64,000 bases of DNA from Manis javanica (taxonomy: Eukaryota; Chordata; Mammalia; Pholidota; Manidae), in the NCBI RefSeq assembly GCF_040802235.1, contig NC_133156.1, forward strand, positions 24,447,343 to 24,511,342, read 5' to 3'. Numbering within the stretch: position 1 is the stretch's first letter; each line of letters begins with the position of its first letter. Under the pieces are notes generated by a model that searched no databases, had not been told where the DNA came from, and saw nothing but the letters and a program-made list of their open reading frames with translations. The translations under genes and the position numbers were made by a program. Of the stretch, positions 58,321-64,000 are shown piece by piece.

Positions 58321-61300
58321 TGTCTTCCTTCTTTTAATAGGCTTGGTTTGCTATATAGTTTCCTCTTAGAACTGCCTTTGCTGTGTCCCACAGAAGTTGG
58401 GGCTCTGTACTATTTGTGTCATTTGTCTGCACATATTGCTTGATCTCTATTTTAATTTGGTCATTTATCCATTGATTATTTAGGAGCATGTTGTTAAGCC
58501 TCCATGTGTTTGTGTGTCTTTTTCTTTTCTATGTTCAATTTATTTCTAGTTTTATACCTTTGTGATCTGTGAAGTTGGTTGGTAGCATTTCAATCTTTTT
58601 GAATTTACTGAGGCTCTTTTTGTGGCCTAGTATATGTCTATTAGGTCAGTCTGTTCCAGTGTGTTGTTCAGTGTCTCTGTGTCCTTACTTATTTTCTGTG
58701 TGGTGGATCTGCCCTTTGGAGTGAGTGGTGTGTTAAAGTCTCCCAAAATGAATGCATTGCATTCTATTTCCTCCTTTAATTCTGTTAGTATTTGTTTCAC
58801 ATATGTTGGTGCTCCTGTGTTGGGTGCATATATATATATATATTATTGGTTCTGTCCTCTTGTTGGACTGAACCTTTATGTAACGACCTTCATTATCTCT
58901 TGTTACTTTCTTTGTTTTGAAGTCTATTTTATCTGATACAAGTACTGCAACACCTGATTTTTTCTCCCTATTGTTGGCATGAAATATTTTTTTCCATGCC
59001 TTCACTTTTAGTCTGTGTATGTCTTTGGGTTTGAGGTGAGTCTCTTGTAAGCAGCATATAGATGGGTCTTCCTTTTTTATCCATTCTGTGACTCTGTGTC
59101 TTTTAATTGTGCATTCAGTTCATTTACATTTAGGGTATTATTGAAATATATACACTTAGTGCCGTTTGCAGCTTTAGACTCCTGGTTACCAAATGTTCAA
59201 AGGTAGCTTCTTTACTATCTAACCATATACCTTATCTCACTTATTATGCTATTATAAACAGAGTCTGATGATTCTTTATTTTTCTGTGTTCTTCTTCCTC
59301 CTCCTCCATTCCTTATATGTTAGCTTCTTTATTCTGTGCCCTTTTGTATTTCTTTTGATTGCTTTTGTGAGTAGTTGATTTCATTTTTTTGCCTTTAGTT
59401 AGTATTTGGTTGGTCTGCTTTCTTTGCTGTGATTTTATTTTCTCTAGTGACATCTTTTTAGTCTTAGTAGTGCTTCCATCTAGAGCAGTCCCTTTAAAAT
59501 ACCCAGTAGAGGTGATTTGTGAGAGGCAAATCCCCTCAACTTCTGCTTCTCTGGGAATTGTTTAATCCCTCCTGCATATTTAAATGATAATCATGCTGGA
59601 TACAGTATTATTGGTTCAAGTCCCTTCTGTTTCATTGCATTAAATATATCATGCCATTCTCTTCTATGCAGCTCCATTAAAGGCCTCTTGCACTTCTGTA
59701 TTCTCCTTCCTAACTCGATCCTTTAGCTCTTGCATATTTCTCTGCAGGTCCATCAGTATGGTAATGACCTTAATTTTGAATTAATTTTCAGGAATATTGG
59801 TTAAATATATCTCCCAGGCTCCCTCTCAGGGATCATCTTGGTGATTCTGGCTGGATCAGATTTTCTTTTGAGAAGTCTGATGATAGCCTGATGGGTTTTC
59901 CTTTGTGGGTGACCTTTTTTCTCTCTCTGGCTGCCTTTAATATGCTGTCCTTGTCCTTGATCTTTGCCATTTTAATTATTATGTGTCTTGGTGTTGTCCT
60001 CTTTGGGACCCTTGTATTGGGAGTTCTGTGGGATTCCATGGTTTGAGAGACTATTTCCTCCCCCAGTTTAGGGAAGTTTACATCAATTATTACTCCAAAT
60101 ACACTTTCTACCCCCTTTTTCTCTCTTCTTCTTCTTCTTCTGGTGCCCCCGAAATGCAGATATTGTTTCATTTTGGTTGGTCACACAGTTCTCAATATTG
60201 TTTCATTCCTGGAGATCCTTTTAACTCTCTCTGCCTCAGCTTCTCTGTGTTCCTGTTCTCTGATTTCTATTCCACTAACAGCCTCTTGCACCTCATCCAG
60301 TCTACTGTATGTCCTTCCAGAGATTGTTTTATTTCTGTATTCTCCCTCCATTATCTCTTGCATATTTCTCTGCAGGTCCATAAGTATGGTTATGACCTTA
60401 ATTTTGAGTTAATTTTCAGGAATATTGGTTAAATCTATCACCCCAGGCTCCCTCTCAGGGATTGTCTTTGTGATTCTGGACTGGATCAGATTCTTTTTCC
60501 TTTTCATGGTGATAGAGGTAGTCATGGGCTGTTGACACATGTGTTAGCTGGGAGAACAAAGTCCTTTGTGCTTGCTGGTTGCCTTGCCATCCTCACTGCC
60601 TCTGCCAGTTACCCACCCAAGGGGAGCACTTCTGTTTTTATTTCCTGAGCCGCCACAGGTAGAGCAGCCATTGGGGTAGCCCGGAGGCCTGTGGGGAGTG
60701 GCAGGCACACTGGATATGCTCTTCTGTGAGATGGTGACCTTAGCACCTCTTCTCTGCTTCCTCTGTCTGTGTACTCCAGTGGGGCCTCTGAGTCTGGTCT
60801 GGGCAGCTGTGGAGGCGGCTCTGAGTGCTTGCTGTGAGTGCAGCCACTCCCAGGCTGCTCCCCTGCTATGGTGGGGCCATGCTGGAGGAGTAATGGATGG
60901 GAGGCTGTTATCGCTGTTAGGGACTTCAGAGCTGTGCTGCTGCCCAGGGGTCTCAGGCGCCCAAAGTTCCCTGGGATTCCCAGCTGCTGGGTTGAGTATG
61001 CTGGAATGCATCCATCCAGCTGGGAGGCCCCTGTCCCTTTAAGGCTTTCAGAAATTACTCTCTTTCCTTTTGTCCCAGGGGTGCAGGCTGCAGGGACCCG
61101 CTCATAGGTTTTACTGTTCTGTTTCCCTAATATCCAGCACACCGCACACTGTGTGTCTGAGCTCCTGGTGCAGATGACTAGGGCTGGGTATTTAGAAGTC
61201 CTGGACTCCCTCTCCCTCCCCACTCTGACTCCTCTCCTCCTGCCAGGGACCTGGGGTAGGGGGGCATTCGTGTCCCACAGGGCCATGGCTTGTATCTCAC

Positions 61301-61466
61301 CCCATTCATGAGATGCTGAGTTCTTGCAGATGTAGATGTAGCCTGGCTGTTGTACTGTTTCCTCTGGTCTCTCTTTTAGGAATAGTTGTATTGTATTTTC
61401 AAAAATATATATGGTTTTGGGAGGAGATTTCCACTGCTCTACTCATGCCACCATCTTGGCTTCCCT
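58321..61466 (-). mobile_element. L1-E2: 3'-truncated, rearranged L1
   Basis: Minus-strand L1 with an intact 5' end (CCATCTTGGC near 61451). It has a 5' UTR (about 60500-61466), ORF1 pieces (60181-60432 coiled coil, 59833-60171 core with TPRHIIIKMAKIKDKDSILK) and the ORF2 endonuclease region to 58321, where it stops at the 5' end of L1-E. It holds a duplicated ORF1 segment, 59697-59868 matching 60337-60501. RT and 3' UTR are absent. Many frame breaks. Confidence 0.88.
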
Positions 61467-61612
61467 CCATATATCTTTTTGAATTAGTGATTTTTGTTCT
61501 TTTTATGTAAATTCCTCTAAAGTGGAATTTCTGGGTCTTACTATATTTCTAATTTTTGCTTTTTGAGAAACCTCCATAATGCTTTCCACAGTGGTTGTAT
61601 CAATTCACATAA
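61467..61612 (-). mobile_element. Old L1 ORF2 C-terminal fragment
   Basis: Minus-strand tail text ('ggaatttctgggtcttac', 'gagaaacctccataatgctttccac'). It abuts the 5' end of L1-E2. Confidence 0.7.
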
Positions 61613-61790
61613 AAAGTAGAGCATCAGGAATATAGTCAATATAATACATAAGTATGTGCAGTGACAGATGTTAACTACACTTATCATGATAACCATTTAG
61701 TAATGTCAAATCACTATGTGGTACACTTCATACCAATATAATATTGTATGTTAAATATAATTTGTGTTTAAAAATAATTTTAAAAATGTA
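61613..61790 (+). mobile_element. Old L1 3' UTR tail
   Basis: Plus-strand 'ggaatatagtcaatataat', 'gatgttaactacacttatc', 'gtggtacacttcataccaat', ending near an AT-rich tail. It is opposite in orientation to the piece on its left. Confidence 0.65.
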
Positions 61791-63503
61791 ACAAGTACTT
61801 GCATGACATAATATGCTTTGGGAAAAATTATATGAAGAATGTTTTTTTTTGGTAAAAAGGATGGAGTCACATGACATACAGGGCTGTATAAAGTTTGGTC
61901 TGGAGAGGTCCTTGCAGGTTGGGTGAAGACAAAAACCAGGACTGCAGTGTGTCCACTGTGTTTATTACATTTGAGATTAAATCCCAAAGTACAAGAAAAC
62001 AAAGAAAAAATGCCAAACAAAAGGGAGAAAAAGACTTACCTCATCTACTATCCAGCCATATAAAAACCAACTGGTCACATAAATATAGAATGAGCACCAA
62101 TACAAACAAGCAGACTTGTACTCTTTGATATTTAAAATAGATGCTTTGCTGTATTTTGTATATTTCCTTTTTTGAGTGATTGGTATATTTTATTTGCTTG
62201 GCATCAAGGGGATGTGGTCAGGGTTGGAAAGCCTCCAGAGTCAAGGAGGTGTTTCCTTCCTCACAGTCTCTCAGGGGCCACCTGGGCTTGTTAGACCTTC
62301 ATTCTTCCTCGTGTCCTTTCCCTTCCTCTCCCTCTAGGCTTACCGAACTGATTGTTTATGTTTCTTTAAATACAGGGCATGAAATATACATATAAACATG
62401 GAACCCCGATTAAATTTTCCACGGGTGGCTTATGACAACAATTTCTTGGTCTGATGTCTCAATGTTATAGGAAACAGGTAATTGATTTGAGCAGCATAAG
62501 CACTTATAGACTAAGTGGTGTGGGCAAGAGTGAGGACGTGGAAATAACACAGTAGGACACCTGGGTGCATAGTGGGGTCCAGTGTGGGGTGTGTGTGTGT
62601 ATGTGTGGTTGTTCCTTGTAATGGAGGACAGTCCTCAGAACAGGGGTGCCAGGGATTATAAATTCAAGGTGACTTCCATAACTCAGGGGCCAGAACTCAG
62701 TCAGTATAAGGTATGAGGAAGGCAATCTTTTTGAAAGCTGTGATGACTTTGCAACAGATTTACTTTGTGTGACAGAGGATTCCCCCGGCCTTGAAGACTC
62801 AGTAGGCAGGAGGCCGCCTTGCCCTCACCATCCTCTGACAACATCTCTCACAGCCCTCTGCCTTGCCATCCCCCTCGGCATGCTGGCCCATGCTGAGCCC
62901 TGATTTCCTAAAACCACTACCTTCCCCAGGGCACTTGCACCCTGTCCATTCCCTCTGCCAGGAACACAATCACCAGATAATGTGTGTCTCCTGCTCATTC
63001 TTCTTTGAGGTATCTGTTAACCTGTTACCTTGTTGCAGGTTTTTCCCAAACCCCCAATACAAAAATAAAACACCTTTTCACTATTCTTTATACATGCTTT
63101 CCTTTCTTCATAGCCCCTGCACCCTCTGAGAGGGGCACTATTATTTGTACCTGATCACTCCTCCTCCAGCACTAGATCCAGGGAAGTTTGTTTTTCAGCA
63201 TTCTCTACTCTGGACATTTCCTGAAATGTGGTCTGTATTCATTATCTGTTCCTCACATAAATGAAAGATGCTCTCAATAAAACAGTAGCTCACATTATGT
63301 TTGAAGAACAGGTGAACAGTGAAAAAGGAATTCCTATAACAGAGGAGCTAGGGAGGCCCAAAGCAGGCCATACATGCATCAAATATAGAAATGAATTTCT
63401 TTGATATAAAATAAAAGATAGCACTTATTCTAGGTTACCAATATTCCCTTATGGGAAAATTAGTCATTTCTTTTCTCTACTTTCTGGTAGTCACCTTCAA
63501 CAC
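61791..63503. other. Upstream flank of OR pseudogene 5 (inverted unit)
   Basis: 62200-62340 and 62860-63130 are the reverse complement of OR upstream flanks in the other units (compare 18110-18220 and 8770-9020). A short TG run lies at 62588-62608. This shows that the fifth OR copy lies in an inverted unit. No gene apart from the pseudogene. Confidence 0.6.
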
Positions 63504-64000
63504 ATGGATCCTGGGAATGATACAAGAATTTCAGGATTTCTTCTATTTGGGCTTTTCCTCTCCATGTACCTGATCACTGGTTTGGGAACCTGCTCCTCAT
63601 CCTGGCTGTCAGCTCAGATTCACCCCTGCACACACCCATGTACTTCTTCCTCTCCACGCTGTCCTTTGTGGACATATGCTTCACCTCCACCACCATAAAC
63701 CCAAAGATGCTACTGAGCATCCAGACACAGAGCCAAGTCAAAACCTATAAAGGTGCATCAGCCAGATGTACTTCATCCTACTCTTTGTAGGGATGGATGA
63801 TTTCCTCCTCACTGTGATGGCCTATGACAGGTATGTGGCCATCTGCTACCCCCTGCACTGCACAGCCATCATGAATCCCCAGCTCTGTAGACTGCTGGTC
63901 GTGGTGTCCTGGATTATGAGTGTCCTGAATTCCTTGTTACACAGCTTAATGGTGTTGGGTCTGTCCATCTGTTCCAACATGAAATCCCCCCACTTTTTCT
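63504..64000 (+). pseudogene. Olfactory receptor pseudogene 5 (OR7-like), cut by the window end
   Basis: Start ATG at 63504 ([10 protein letters not shown]). About 13 residues are missing between the N-terminus and TM1 compared with the other copies ([15 protein letters not shown] directly). A frame change follows MYLIT, and TM2 text ([17 protein letters not shown]) continues in another frame. From 63790 the reading is well preserved: [17 protein letters not shown] keeps the intact DRY-type motif, the only one among the five, then [18 protein letters not shown] and TM4-TM5. The window ends before TM6. It is the only plus-strand OR here. The 5' damage makes it a pseudogene, though its 3' half looks less decayed. 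Confidence 0.88.

Noticed and set aside
60609-61286. A 225-residue minus-strand open frame
   Set aside because: It lies in the GC-rich 5' UTR of L1-E2 with no start context, domain or conservation in L1-A, B or E.

Overview
This is mammalian nuclear DNA: AT-rich, intronless, dominated by LINE-1 (L1) copies, and carrying a cluster of olfactory-receptor (OR) pseudogenes. No intact protein-coding gene, tRNA, rRNA or CRISPR array was found. The MER20-like and MER5A-like DNA-transposon fossils and the L1 lineages indicate a placental mammal. I recognise no young lineage-specific SINE (no Alu, no carnivore SINEC, no ruminant Bov SINE) in 64 kb. The younger L1 tails and one LTR family remind me of pangolin sequence; that is memory, not proof.

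Layout. Positions 1-955 hold unassigned GC-rich DNA, followed by a 3'-truncated L1 (955-3796). From about 3.84 to 47.5 kb there are four head-to-tail copies of one ancestral segment, at roughly 3.84-11.37, 11.37-25.77, 25.77-37.92 and 37.92-47.56 kb. In + strand order each copy tends to hold MER20/MER5A-like fossils, an unnamed dispersed repeat, spacer, one minus-strand OR pseudogene, and its upstream flank ending in a shared block. Unit 2 was enlarged by a rearranged 5.4-kb L1 (20058-25470). Unit 3 was enlarged by a full-length older L1 bounded by 18-bp target-site duplications (30124-35956). LTR-element fossils sit at 15.1, 39.9, 41-42.2 and 44.6-45.5 kb.

From 47.57 to 61.8 kb is a pile of nested L1 pieces and a retrovirus fossil. 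Its centre is a near-complete 7-kb L1 (51331-58320) whose 5' UTR holds an array of about eight 140-bp monomers. At 61.8-64 kb a fifth OR unit appears in the opposite orientation and is cut by the window end.

All five OR copies resemble the OR7 family (OR7A/C/G type) and all are broken, so this part of the cluster appears non-functional. The most unusual signals are structural. They are a 244-bp, about 97% identical inverted duplication at 38.66-39.37 kb; a 62-bp filler assembled from two sites about 3 kb away; a 150-bp patch shared by two adjacent units; and two L1 copies in which 5'-proximal L1 sequence is pasted into a more 3' position. Together they suggest repeated template-switch or conversion events in a duplication-prone OR cluster. 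I did not find a convincing new gene system.
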